NCBI RefSeq assembly: GCF_033807715.1
Contig: NC_084591.1
Location: 50,258,615 to 50,322,614, forward strand
Reading direction: 5' to 3'
Length of the DNA: 64,000 bases
Source of the DNA: Cololabis saira
Lineage: Eukaryota; Chordata; Actinopteri; Beloniformes; Belonidae
Part shown: positions 10,582 to 21,349 of the stretch, one piece after another
Position numbering within the stretch: position 1 is the stretch's first letter
Layout of the letters: each line of letters starts with the position of its first letter
The notes under the pieces: generated by a model
Databases searched by the model: none
What the model saw: the letters and a program-made list of their open reading frames with translations, nothing else
What the model was told of the DNA's origin: nothing
Made by a program: the position numbers and the translations under genes

Positions 10582-12696
10582 TGTTATGTGCAGAAGTCAT
10601 CTGATAAAATCAACCAAAGAAAATGGGACAGCTTACAATCCAAAGCCAGAAACTGGTCAGGGCTTGACAAATTTGGTCATGTTTACACCACCACTTCGTG
10701 GACAGATGGGCCAGGGAATCATTACATACATCAGTCATGCTATATCTCAATCTCATCTTCAGACAAGCTTGAAAAAGCCAGAGGGCGCACAAAGAAAGAC
10801 AGTGACATTGCTCAGTGTTCAAGTTCTGAAATGCCAGCTCAGAAGGCTCTGTGTGATAAAGAACCAGAGGAACCATCACCAAAGCGACTGCGTTCATCTG
10901 TGGGTGGGCCTCTCCACGACAAGACCAAGTGTGTGTGGTGCATGCAAGGTGAGGACATGAGGCACCCAAATAGAGTGAGAAGCAAGCTGTTTAGACTCAA
11001 CACACAGTCAGCATGGCACTCCTTCAAGCGCCACACAGTCCTCATAGAAGATGAACAGTTGAGGGGCCGTCTCACAAGGCTCATTGAGTCAACATCAGCA
11101 CTGTCAGATCTTTTTGCAAATGACATCATGTACCACCATGTCTGTTGGATGAAGCACGTCCACCATCCACATTTCAAGCCAGATGATGAAATGCATCTCC
11201 AGAATGTGTCGCTTCCAGAGGCAAAAAATTTGTTCTTTAGACATGTTGATTCTGTCATCTTTACTGAGCGTGAGATCCGTTCACTACAGTCTCTTTTAGC
11301 AGACTACAAACGCATTGTCAGTGAGTATGGCTATGCAGTGGGCGATGTTAAATCATCTTACGTCAAGGGGCTGCTCATTAATGAGTATCAAGAGAAAATT
11401 GACTTAAAGAGAGAAGTGAGCTTAACAAAAGCTATGATGTTGGGGGGGGGAGGTGACTACATCGAGGCTGCAGTCTCATCCCTTGGCATCAGTGATGAGC
11501 AGCTCCTCCAAAACTTGGCACCACGGCTATCGAAGGTGATCAAAGACACACCTACTGTTCCCTGGCCACCTCGCATTGATCATCTTGAGGAAGATGAACG
11601 GTTGTGCGAGTTGCTGTTGAAGCTTTTGACTTGGCTAAAACAGCCTCAGAGAAAAACAGCCGACCTCAGCCCAGCAACACTCAGTCTGGCCTCCATGATC
11701 ACCTACCACATTACTGGACAGCGCACTACCACTGCTACCAACCTGGGTGTAAATGTCCATGGCATGACTAGGAGTAAAGGTCTGGTAGACAGTCTACACA
11801 AGAGTGATGTCTGCATCAGCTATGCAGACATGCTGCTCCTTTATGACCACTGGGCTTTGATGGATATAGAGGCATCAGCAACCTGCCCACAGGAGATTGC
11901 AGATGGCAAGCCAGCTATAGTTATTATCGACAATGATGACTTCAAGATTGACACCCTGACAGGCAACTCAACAGGAGCCCATCGAACAAATGTTATGTAT
12001 GTACAGCCAGAGAGCTATGAAAAGAAACCAGATAAAGAACCTGCTGCAAGGCTCTCCAAGAAGCAGGAAATCTCTGCACAGCTGAGGCAGAAGTATGCAG
12101 AGCTGACAAAGGTACATCAGTACAGATGCCCACCTAGTAGCAGGAGTGAGCCACCAGCTCGTCCAATGGTAGATCCACCAGTGAATGGCACAGTTCCACA
12201 GCGTGCTCACTCTGTTATACATGCACTGTCTCGCATACACACTGATGGTTCAAGACCACCACCTCAAGAGCAGCAGGTTCCAGGATACAGTGGTGCTCAG
12301 TCCTGCCATCATCTACCATCCAACAAGAGCAAGCCTTACTACCACACAACCTACAATGAACCTCCAAGCAAGTCAGTGGTGCATGACATTATGATGAAAC
12401 TAGTGAACGCCATGCCCAAGAAGAATATTCCATTTTCCTTTCTTGTTGGTGACCTGCCCACCTACAAGATGATCATTCAGCTCAAGGCAGAGAATACACA
12501 AATGTTCAAGGACATTGTTCCAATCCTCAGCGCTTTCCACCAACAGATGTCCTACATCTATGCTATCTACAAGAGATTCAAGGGCTCTGGAATGGCAGAC
12601 ACTCTTGTTACAGCAGGGGTAGTAGTGGAGAGGTCTGTAGACCAAGCACTACGAGGGAAGCACTACAGGCGGGGCGTGCGCTGCATCTTCCTCTGA
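10582..12696 (+). CDS. Uncharacterised long-TIR element protein, about 700 aa, with C2HC-like zinc motifs
   Basis: Function unknown. Numbering below starts with residue 1 at 10588. The frame is open from 10582 but has no ATG at its start; the first in-frame ATG is at 10831 (residue 82). A start by splicing into the acceptor near 10592 is therefore likely, or the N-terminus is lost. Residues 39-52 contain HYIHQSCY. Residues 115-186 form a C-x2-C ... H-x-x-C unit (CVWC, then MYHHVCW), which looks like a zinc-binding fold. Residues 391-412 read GMTRSKGLVDSL and CISY. Residues 446-452 (IIDNDDF) and 621-627 (GDLPTYK) place conserved-looking acidic residues after beta-strand-like stretches. That pattern suits an RNase H-like nuclease, but this is only inference. 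From memory, similar uncharacterised proteins occur in repeat-rich loci of fish and cnidarians, and they continue past the point where this one stops. The end HYRRGVRCIFL therefore looks truncated at the repeat arm. A run of nine G at about 11442-11450 is a frameshift-prone site that is in frame here. Confidence 0.7.
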   Translation, partial: CYVQKSSDKINQRKWDSLQSKARNWSGLDKFGHVYTTTSWTDGPGNHYIHQSCYISISSSDKLEKARGRTKKDSDIAQCSSSEMPAQKALCDKEPEEPSPKRLRSSVGGPLHDKTKCVWCMQGEDMRHPNRVRSKLFRLNTQSAWHSFKRHTVLIEDEQLRGRLTRLIESTSALSDLFANDIMYHHVCWMKHVHHPHFKPDDEMHLQNVSLPEAKNLFFRHVDSVIFTEREIRSLQSLLADYKRIVSEYGYAVGDVKSSYVKGLLINEYQEKIDLKREVSLTKAMMLGGGGDYIEAAVSSLGISDEQLLQNLAPRLSKVIKDTPTVPWPPRIDHLEEDERLCELLLKLLTWLKQPQRKTADLSPATLSLASMITYHITGQRTTTATNLGVNVHGMTRSKGLVDSLHKSDVCISYADMLLLYDHWALMDIEASATCPQEIADGKPAIVIIDNDDFKIDTLTGNSTGAHRTNVMYVQPESYEKKPDKEPAARLSKKQEISAQLRQKYAELTKVHQYRCPPSSRSEPPARPMVDPPVNGTVPQRAHSVIHALSRIHTDGSRPPPQEQQVPGYSGAQSCHHLPSNKSKPYYHTTYNEPPSKSVVHDIMMKLVNAMPKKNIPFSFLVGDLPTYKMIIQLKAENTQMFKDIVPILSAFHQQMSYIYAIYKRFKGSGMADTLVTAGVVVERSVDQALRGKHYRRGVRCIFL

Positions 12697-13192
12697 AAAC
12701 ATAGGACATCAGCAAAGTTTGTTTCTCATCAACCACAAACCTTGATCTTTTTTACTTCTGTGTAGTCTGCTTGTAATTTTACTATCCATAACTGAACTCA
12801 GTATGAGCAGAGCTTTAATTTGAGCCTAATATTAAGGCTCTATGACGATTTTGAAAAATGGACATTTAAAGAGCCAAAAATTGGCGGCCATCTTGAATTT
12901 GAAGGTCAAAAATAGGTCAAATCAATACATTTACATCATTTATGAATTTCTTGACCCAAATAGTCTCAGAAACCATGTATTATGCAGCACTGTGGGCCAA
13001 ACCATCAAAAAGCAAATTTCCAGCTCGGCTGTCGGTAGCCATTTTGGATTTAGGGCTCTCACAAATTTTCCCCACATTTTTGCGAGGGGCACCCCGGCTC
13101 AATTTCTTATTTAACCTTCATAGATGACAAATCCAGTGAGAAACCAACCTTCGCTCTCCGCGGTCACGGAACTGCTATAAATGACCCAACTA
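12695..13192. repeat. Right arm of 498-bp terminal inverted repeat
   Basis: Reverse complement of 9750-10247. Its innermost bases supply the last two bases of the stop codon of the internal ORF. Confidence 0.95.
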
Positions 13193-13195
13193 TTA

Positions 13196-13415
13196 GCTGT
13201 TTATCTAACAATGATGCAACAAATAAGCATTAGTCAGTTTTTTTAATTGTTTGATTCAATAAAAATAATCTGATTCATATCTATTGGCTCATTTATGCTC
13301 AGTGCAGAAGGCAAGGCAAGTTTCAGCACATTTCAGCAACAGAAGCAGAATTTACCATCCAATGGTCGAACAGATCCCTGCTGTCTACTGTGGTTCCTCT
13401 TTTTATGTCTCTATC
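13196..13415. other. No gene recognised
   Basis: Short AT-rich spacer between two mobile elements, without visible features. Confidence 0.6.
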
Positions 13416-13417
13416 TA

Positions 13418-14023
13418 ATGGCGCTTTTACACTAGTACCTACTTTTTGATTGTGTGATCTAAACGAAGAAGACAACAACACTAAAGATGTAGAACCTGGA
13501 GGAGATGATAGATGTGCTGCTGGATCTGTGGCTTGTGTTCCATATCAAGTTAAAAATGAGAGTGAGAGAAGCTTCAAGCGGCAACGCTTTTAAATATTTT
13601 TTAGTTTGTCTCAGCGCTGCTGAAAAGTCAGCTGGAGCCGTGAGCAGCTATGAAGAGACAGAGTTCCTGGTGGATCTGGTCGTTCCTTATCACCGTCTAG
13701 ATCCCTTTTTAATTCTCTCCTCAGCACCAGGTTTATGAAAATCTGCATCTCAGAGTTGGATCATGAAACAGACTTTTGCTGCCATTGCCTGTTGAAATAA
13801 ATGAACAACAAGCCGCGAGTCGCTCTTTCACTGATTTCCTCATCCTGACTCAGACGTCTGACTCCAACCCCCCGACCAATCGGTGGCCTGTAGTGTGATG
13901 ATGTCAGATACAGCCGACTCAGCAGCTTAGAACCTCGGTATCTACTCGACACGTTAGACCCCTAGTGAGAAAGCACAAAACCGAGGCGAGTCGAGTCGGG
14001 CTGAGTAGGTGGAAAAGCGCCAT
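13418..14023 (+). mobile_element. Complete MITE, ATGGCGCTTTT family
   Basis: Terminal inverted repeats of ATGGCGCTTTT at 13418 and its complement ending at 14023 are flanked by TA (13416-13417 and 14024-14025). The inverted similarity continues imperfectly inward (CACTAG/CCTACT). A truncated copy in the opposite orientation is at 1669-1960. The interior has short frames only. The TA duplication fits Tc1/mariner, but a 3-bp TWA duplication of the Harbinger type cannot be excluded because the boundary is palindromic. Confidence 0.85.
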
Positions 14024-14025
14024 TA

Positions 14026-14381
14026 GTTTATTATGTGCATCATCATGATCTCCTCCACCATCACCATGTTTGCTGAAACTACTACTTCTTCCTTTTTTTC
14101 CTTCTGGTGTTTTTAGGTGGTTACAAACAACTGGTTGGTGGCGGAAATGCACCACTGCAGTGTCTGAAACTGATGTCAATAGTTGGAAGTGAACTCTGAA
14201 CTCAGCACTGCCCACTAGGGGATGAATTGACTTAACAACCAAGCCAACATAAAAATCATGGAAATGTGAGGCTGGTGACATATGACAAAGCTTGAAAAAG
14301 ATGTGCCTATTTACATATGTAAGGGAGTATAAATGTGCCTTCAGTACTAAGGCAACAACATGTGGGTGCAATGAACCAAAC
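14026..14381. other. No gene recognised
   Basis: Unique-looking sequence between the MITE and a hAT element. Frames of up to 150 codons on the minus strand have no recognisable motif. Confidence 0.5.
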
Positions 14382-14389
14382 GTTTTAAA

Positions 14390-14978
14390 TAGTGGTGGGA
14401 CTCGATTAAAAAATTAATGTAATCAATTAGAGGCTTTGTAATTAATTAATCGCAATTAATCGCATATCAACATTTGACACGAGAAGCAACATTTTTCAAT
14501 TTAAATGGATTTTGGTATATGACTGAGTCATTGAATTGACACATAAATGAGCTTAAACAACAAAATTGTGTTTATTTTGATAGCTGAGTGTGGGAGCGTC
14601 GTCTGTGCTAGCTGCAACATGTTTGGCATTGAGGTGGTAGCGGAGGCTGGAGGAGCTCCGGTGATAGGCAAATTCTTTCTTGCACAATTTGTACACAACT
14701 GTGCTTTTATCCAGGTTTCCACTCGGTAGTTTTTTTAAACTATAATTTCCGCCCACCAAACCCAGCAACAACTTCCCATCGGTTTTGGTTTCCATTGTTG
14801 TTTGTCGTTGTGAATACCGTGCATTAGTGTAACGGGTAACTTATACCGGGAACTCGTGCAATGAGAAACGTTCCGCACTGTTTGGAGTGCAAAAATAAAT
14901 TGCGATTAAATGCACTATTTTTTAGTCGCGTTATTTTTCTGTAATTAATGAATTTAATGCGATAAAGTCCCAGCCCTA
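14390..14978 (-). mobile_element. Non-autonomous hAT element with BED-finger relic
   Basis: Ends TAGTGGTGGGACT and AGTCCCAGCCCTA are imperfect inverted repeats, flanked by 8-bp duplications GTTTTAAA (14382-14389) and GTTTTAAT (14979-14986), one mismatch. Length (589 bp), 8-bp duplication and the internal BED-type finger together place it in hAT. Confidence 0.88.
14553..14795 (-). pseudogene. BED-type zinc finger relic of a hAT transposase
   Basis: The minus-strand frame of 80 codons contains LCKKEFAYHRSSSSLRYHL followed by NAKH, the second half of a BED zinc finger that binds the transposon ends. The first cysteine position is occupied by tyrosine (VVYKLC), and the catalytic core is absent, so it is an internally deleted, non-functional remnant. 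Confidence 0.75.
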
Positions 14979-14986
14979 GTTTTAAT

Positions 14987-15536
14987 ATTTCTGCCCTAGC
15001 TGTCGGATCAACCTAGTTGTTTTCTTTAAACTAGATTCCTGTGAAGGGTTCATCTCTTGTTCAATCATTTTGGGTCGAACCCAACATAATCCGCATCTAT
15101 TCTGTGGGCTGAAACATTATCAACTGGATTTGGCCTCAAAGTCCACAAAGTCAACCTGGTCAAGTCAAATGTATGTTACCAACTCTTAAAATTTATCTCA
15201 CATACTCAAAATGTAGAGAAACAAAAACCAAATTCCTTGGAAGAAAAAAAAAAGGAACGCGTTCCATATGTGGCCCTGCATTACGTTTGCAGACATCTGT
15301 CTGTTAGTACGTTGAACATGGGTTCATCTCCAGCAGGTACAGGATGTGCAGTGATAGAAAACGTCTCTATCCTTCAGCTCAGCTCTCTCTTCATCTGCAA
15401 AGACCGGTACAGCCTATCAGACTGCATGTCATCTGTCTGATTTGTTTTACCCCCAATTGTGAACAAAATACTTCCACCACCAACAGCCCAGAGTTTCTAA
15501 ATGAGGACCATGACCTCACAATTAGAAGTGCTACAT
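14987..15536. other. No gene recognised
   Basis: No motif or repeat seen beyond A-rich runs near 15240. Confidence 0.55.
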
Positions 15537-15640
15537 CTATTCAATTCAATTCGATTCATTTTATTTGTATAGCGTCTAATACAACAGATGTTGTCTCTAG
15601 ATGCTTTCCAGAGACCCAGAACATGAACATAAACCCCTCT
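15537..15640 (-). mobile_element. L2-type LINE 3' tail
   Basis: The minus strand reads CTGGGTCTCTGGAAAGCATC ... ATACAAATAAAATGAATCGA and ends in ATTGA-type pentamers. A close relative is at 52982-53090. Such short 3'-only pieces are typical of 5'-truncated L2 copies. Confidence 0.7.
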
Positions 15641-15702
15641 CATCATCAAGCCAAGCCTGGTGGAGGTCCGGCCCTTGACGAAGCCAATGGGACCAAATCA
15701 TC

Positions 15703-15972
15703 TGCATTAGAGGGAATGCGCATGACGTCACAGATGCTTCACAGCGGGTTACGCCCACTGAGTGGCAGAAAGACTGAGTTGTAGAAAGACTGAGTGGCAG
15801 AAAGACTGAGTGGCAGAAAGACTGAGTGGCAGCGTAGACTTTCAGTTTGAGCAACTGGAAAACATCTAAAATGGGAAAGAGCTGTTGTGCGATCGACTGT
15901 ACTCATAGATTTACCAATCTGAGTTATCGTTTTACAGACTGCCGAAAAATAAGCTTAAGAGAGACAAATGGC
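15703..15972 (+). mobile_element. THAP-element fragment, copy 1
   Basis: Matches 50271-50870: the leader with CATGACGTCACAGATGC, a short 16-bp tandem array (five units, 15757-15833) and the start of a THAP frame at 15871. A 4-base deletion relative to copy 2 shifts the frame within about 15 codons, and an L1-type LINE cuts it off near 15972. Confidence 0.75.
15871..15972 (+). pseudogene. THAP zinc finger, truncated and frameshifted
   Basis: Starts MGKSCCAIDCTHRF, the same as copy 2 at 50759. The C-x-x-x-C pair of the THAP C2CH finger is present, but the frame is lost shortly after and the second half is missing because of the LINE insertion. Confidence 0.7.
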
Positions 15973-18900
15973 TGAGAGGGCCAGGGGGGCGGCTATCATT
16001 ATACATAGGAACGTTTCTTTTGAGCTTGAATCATCTGTACTTGACCCTAACGGCCGATATGTCATCGTTTCAGGCAAATTGCAAAATACTCCCGTGGTTC
16101 TGGCTTCGCTATATGCACCAACGGGATGATGACAAATTTATATCCAGATTCTTTTCCACCATACCCAATTTGGATGATCACCAGATTATAATCGGTGGTG
16201 ATTTTAACCTGGTTCAAGATATAGACCTTGACAGATCATCAAGGAAACAAACTTCTTTATCCAAATCTGCCAAAGCTTTAAAATTTCACGCCAGTCAGCT
16301 CGGCTTGGAGGACCCCTGGAGGGCCAGATTTCCATCCAGCAAAGCTTTCTCTTTCTTTTCACATGTTCACCACTCATACTCCCGGATCGACTTTTTTTTA
16401 CTGGATAGTAAATTGTTACATAACGCTGTCACCAGTGAATATCATAGCATAGTTATTTCAGATCACGCGCCAACCACTGTTGATATTAAGTTTTCTGGTT
16501 GCAAAGCTCCCTCAAAACACTGGAAATTTAGCTCACATTTGCTTTCAGAAGCAGGATTCAAATCCTTCCTCACTTCGCAGATTAAATTCTTCTTTGAGAC
16601 CAATGATACGCCAGGCATCGGATCTGACACGCTCTGGGAGACTTTCAAGGCTTATATTCGGGGGCAGGCTATCTCTTTCGTTTCCCATCTTAAAAAATCT
16701 GAACAGACTAAGATGGCAGACATTTCAATTGAGATCCGAAACTTGGACACTCAATACGCAGAAAACCCTTCAGCGGCTCTGTATAAGAAACGGCTTCTGC
16801 TGCAATCGCAATATGACGTGTTAGCCTCCAGTAAAGTTGAAAGACAGCTACTACATACCAGACAACATTTTTTCGAACAGGGAGATAAAGCAGGTAAACT
16901 GCTTGCATACCAGGCTCGTTCGGCTAGCGCGTCTAGACTGATCCCCAATATAAAATCGTCCACGGGTAATATCAAAACAGACCCCACCGAGATCTGTAAT
17001 GTTTTCTCCGACTTCTATTCTTTACTCTACTCCTCTGAGTCCTCTTCACAGGACTGGGGCAGCCGTAACCCCTTGGATGACCTTACATTTCCTCAAATCA
17101 ACTTGGAAGGCGCTGACGATTTAGGTGCACCACTGACCGCAGCAGAGGTAACAACTGCCATTAAATCTTTGCAAACTGGGAAATCTCCCGGCCCTGACGG
17201 GTACACTACAGAGTTTTACAAAGCTTTTGCAGACTTACTCACTCCGATCCTGGTCAGAATGTTTAATGACGCTTTCCAGAAAGGCCAACTTCCACCCACC
17301 CTGACAGAAGCCTCAATTTCTCTCTTATTAAAGAAAGACAAAGATCCGTTGCTGTGTGGCAGTTACAGACCCATATCCTTACTGAATGTGGATTTTAAAA
17401 TAATGGCTAAGGTCCTTGCCACCCGCATCCAGAGAGTATTGCCTGCTCTTATTCATCCAGACCAATCTGGTTTTATCCCTGGTAGACATTCTTTCTTTAA
17501 CACCAGACGGTTATTCGACATTATTTACACCCCCACCGCGGACTCTCCCGAAATCGTTCTTTCTTTAGATGCCGAAAAGGCATTCGACCGGGTGGAGTGG
17601 AGGTACATGTTCTATGCTCTCAACAGGTTTGGTTTCAGCGCTAATTTTATTTCCTGGATTCAGTTACTCTACACATCCCCGGTTGCTTCAGTCAATATCA
17701 ATGGAATCCGCTCCAACTCGTTTCCGCTCTCGCGAGGTAATAGACAGGGCTGTCCTTTATCCCCTTCTCTGTTTGTGCTCGCCGTGGAGCCGTTGGCTAT
17801 CTGGCTCCGTAATGAGGGTCGTTTTGACGGTATCATGCGCCAAGGGTTAACTCACAAGTTGTCGTTGTACGCGGACGACCTCCTGCTATATATCTCGGAC
17901 CCCCCGAATTCCCTTCCTGTAATTTTGAACATATTAGAGGTATTTAAGAAAATCTCCGGTTATAAACTCAATCTTGATAAAAGTGAATATTTTCCAGTTA
18001 ACGATCTGGCAAATGCTCTTCCTCAAAATATTTTTCCCTTTAGGAAAGCCTCGGAAGGGTTCAAATATTTGGGTATCTTTGTGAGTAAATCCTTTACAGA
18101 ACTAGCTGCCAAGAACTTTGATCCCTCAGTTGAGCGCTGCAAAGAAGACTTAGCCAGGTGGTCCTCCCTGCCTTTCTCTTTAATGGGACGTGCTAACCTG
18201 ATCAAGATGATTTCTCTACCGCGATTTTTATATCTCTTTCAGCAAATTCCGATTTTCTTACGCAACTCATTTTTTCTCTCTCTTGATAAAATAATTAATT
18301 CATTTCTATGGTGTGATAAAAAGGCTCGTATTAGGAAGGAGATTCTCCAACTCCCCAAGGCAGAGGGTGGCCTGGCGCTGCCAAGCTTCCGTCATTATTA
18401 CTGGGCGTGTAATATTAATAAACTCCTCTTTTGGAACTCCAAAATTGCACAAGCTGGCTTACCCCAATGGGCTCAAATGGAGATATCCTCATCCAGGCAC
18501 TCACTGTGGTCAGTGGTTTGTGCACAATTACCTCTGCCGCTCAAGGTCTCCATTAACCCGATTGTGACTAACACCTTAAAAATCTGGAGCCAATTCAGAA
18601 AGCACTTTGGTTTACATGTACCATCAGGTCTGGCTCCTATTTACCGCAATCATTGTTTTGTCCCTTCTCACTCAGATCCAACATTTCGGGATTGGCATGA
18701 GAAAGGTCTACATTCTGTCAGTAGCCTATACATTGATGGGATTTCCCCTCAATTTTCTGCTCTGGCTGCTAAATTCACTCTCCCAAACTCCCATCGGTTT
18801 CGTTATTTTCAGGTTAGACATTTTGTTCAGAAACAATACCCGCAATTCCCTAGTCAGCCCCCAAACTCTAGTTTAGACCCGTTTCTATCTCTGAAGACAG

Positions 18901-19660
18901 ACTCTAAGAGGTTGATTTCTATCATTTATAGAAACATTTTTGCGGTTAATCCAACCAGACTGGACTCACTTCGAACTGTGTGGAGTCAGGACTTTGGGAC
19001 TGATATCACTGATGATCAGTGGGATCATATGTTAGATCTGGTACACGCATCTTCTATATGTGCAAGACACTGTCTACTTCAATGCAAAATCCTACACAGG
19101 AGCCACTACACCAATGCAAGATTAGCGAAGATTTACCCAGATAGGGCTGACTCATGTAACAGATGTAAATTATCACCGGCAGATTACATGCATATGTTTT
19201 GGTCATGTCCGAAATTGTCTTTATTTTGGTTGGGGTTGTTTGATACGCTGGGGAGGGTTTTGGGTAGCACAATTGACCCCGACCCCCTCACTGCCCTCTT
19301 TGGAGTACCACGACACACTGGGATGCCTAACACTGCGAAACGAGTTATAGCCTTCACAACTTTACTCGCTAGAAGGCTCATCCTCCTCAAATGGACACAT
19401 ACGCTTCCGCCCACACACAATAGATGGATACATGAAATCCTATACTGCATTAAGCTGGAGAAGATTAGGTTCTCCCATCGGGGTTCCTTGGAAGCCTTTA
19501 ACAAAACTTGGCAACCTTTTGTTGACCACATTCACTCACTCAGCATTGATGAAGAACCTGAGGACTAACTAGAAAAGCTGTGAGCAGAATAAACCCCCCC
19601 AAAGAACATCCAAAGAACCTTGTTTATTCTCCAGGTCTACATGTCAAGTCTCTTGGATTA
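15973..19660 (+). mobile_element. L1/Tx1-type LINE, 5'-truncated
   Basis: Begins inside the ORF2 endonuclease (RARGAAIIIHRN at about 15975) directly after the interrupted THAP relic. It runs through a long ORF2 and a short 3' UTR after the stop at 19566-19568. The exact 3' end is not clear; no long poly-A is present. ORF1 and the 5' UTR are missing. Confidence 0.88.
16111..19568 (+). CDS. L1-type ORF2 protein: endonuclease (partial), reverse transcriptase, zinc knuckle
   Basis: Would nick chromosomal DNA and reverse-transcribe the LINE RNA at the nick. The frame is open for about 1150 codons. Endonuclease motifs are GGDFNLVQD near 16197 and SDHAPTTVD near 16460. RT follows with PGPDGYTTEFYK near 17190, YRPISLLNVDFK near 17365, SLDAEKAFDRVEW near 17565, RQGCPLSPSLF near 17740 and the intact catalytic box LYADDLLLY near 17866. 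The C-terminus has CNRCKLSPADYMHMFWSC near 19160, the C-x2-C-x-H-x-C knuckle usual for L1. The N-terminal endonuclease is truncated, and the part before about 16115 is in another frame (LYAPTG, then DDDKF), so one frameshift separates the two. The RT itself looks undamaged, which makes this a fairly young copy; it is dead on arrival because of the 5' truncation. Confidence 0.88.
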
Positions 19661-19812
19661 CTTGTTTAAAAGAAAGAGGTAGGAAAAAGGTAGGGTGATC
19701 GATTGACTGGGTGACATCTTTTGATATTTGAACAAATCAGTACAAAACACAGAAAGCAAAATCATCCCTCCAATGCTTCCCAAGAAAGCAGCATGCCCCG
19801 TCATGCACCCAC

Positions 19813-19814
<2 letters not shown>

Positions 19815-19883
<69 letters not shown>
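19815..19883. repeat. (CA)n microsatellite
   Basis: About 34 uninterrupted CA units. Confidence 0.97.
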
Positions 19884-19885
<2 letters not shown>

Positions 19886-20949
19886 CAATTTTCAATTTAA
19901 CTAAAAAGGTTTGAGGTGTCTTTTTCTTTTCTTTCTTTTTCTTTCATATCTGTCATAACCTCTTCATAAATATTATTTGTTTGACTCACATGACTACCAC
20001 ATAAACAGTAGGATGTTTCTAGGAACAAAATAAGCCCAAAAGTAGGAACGGTTTCTTTGAGACTTCTTTTTATTCCGTCTTTTTATTTTGTTGTTTTCCA
20101 CTTTCCAATATTGTTCCCTTTTAGCAGCAGTTACTGTTCATTAAAGCCATGTGTACCATTCCTAATAGAGCAACAATATTTACTTGATTTAAAATAAGTC
20201 ACTGTACTTGGAGTGCATTTTACATTAATGAGATATCATATCACATAATCATGAAAAAACCGCTGCAGAGTATATACATATGTAATATTAATGAAGAGAG
20301 AGATTTTTAGGGGTTTTTGGGGGTCGAAACTCCAAAGCAGCCTTTCCAAGTAATCAGAGCGTACGTTTTAAGAGCTGCCACAATGTGACACAGAATCCGT
20401 GAGTGTCTGAAATGAAGTAAAAATCATTCCTCAACAAGTTTCTTCTTGAGTTTTTCCAGCTCCAATGTGAAGCCACAGACTGTTAACCTTCAAAGAATCA
20501 AATTCTTTTGACAGTAAAATATACACTTGGAAAACATGCTCGGCCCTGTTCTCAATATTTCCTGACAACAATGCTATTCCTCAATCTTCCATCCCCACTC
20601 CCACTTATTGTACTCAAGGATGAAACACAGCTGCATCCCATCATAGTAGCCTCAAGGAGGAGGCAGGAAACACACGGAACAGGCCCTTTGACATCCCATA
20701 AGCAACATTCACTTCCCCCATATGTGCATTGTTGCACGGGCAGAAGAAAGCTTTATGGAGGCACAATCATCTACATCTGAGAAGAATCAAATCAAAGATG
20801 GATGAGATCAAAACATGTCAAACCTTGAGTTAATAAGTGCTAATGTGCTGATATGAAACAGCACCACAGGAATCAAGTAGGCAGACTAGTACATGTTCAC
20901 AGATGCTGGAGCCCAGAAGAACTACATCAGTCGTGATAAAAATGCATCA
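19884..20949. other. No gene recognised
   Basis: Unique-looking AT-rich sequence. Short frames near 20508-20780 carry no motif. Could be host intergenic or intronic DNA. Confidence 0.55.
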
Positions 20950-21210
20950 TCAGTTACCAGAGCTGGGTAGAGGAGCCAAAAATTGTACTCAAGTAAAAGT
21001 ACTATTAATTCAGAATAATATGACTCAAGTAGAAGTAAAAAGTAGTCCTCCAAATAATTACTTGAGTAAAAGTAAAAAAGTATTTGATGAAAAAACTACT
21101 CAAGTACTGAGTAACTGTTGAGTAACGTCTGATTTATTTTTTTAACACAACCATTCAAACAGACAAAAGTACAAAATAATCATCTTCAGGCAAATTCAAT
21201 CAATAAAACA

Positions 21211-21278
21211 CTCACTCACTCACTCACTCACTCACTCACTCACTCACTCACTCACTCACTCACTCACTCACTCACTCA
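21211..21278. repeat. (CACT)n microsatellite at the LINE 3' tail
   Basis: Seventeen CACT tetramers start exactly at the LINE 3' end, directly inside the target duplication. They are an expansion of the element's own tetramer tail. Confidence 0.95.
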
Positions 21279-21349
21279 ATCATCTTCTTCCGCTTGTCCG
21301 TTGCCGGGTCGCAGGGGCAGCAGCCTCAGCAGGGATGCCCAGACTTCCT

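Larger units (their letters stand above)
9747..13195 (+). mobile_element. DNA element with 498-bp terminal inverted repeats and one long ORF
   Basis: The two arms, 9750-10247 and 12695-13192, are both 498 bp and differ at only about six positions that I could find by eye, with no net indel. The outer ends read TAGTTGGGTCATTTATAGCA and are flanked by TTA on both sides (9747-9749 and 13193-13195), a candidate 3-bp target duplication. Between the arms is a spacer with promoter-like AT-rich sequence and a frame of about 700 codons whose stop codon overlaps the inner edge of the right arm. Long near-identical arms mean a recent insertion or arm-to-arm gene conversion. I do not recognise the transposon superfamily; a TTA duplication would suit a PIF/Harbinger-type integrase, but the protein has no recognisable Harbinger motif. 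Confidence 0.85.

Noticed and set aside
13505..13738. Frame in the MITE with LLDLWLVFH considered as a Harbinger Myb-domain relic
   Set aside because: Match is too short and the rest of the frame is unrelated; not enough to call a domain.
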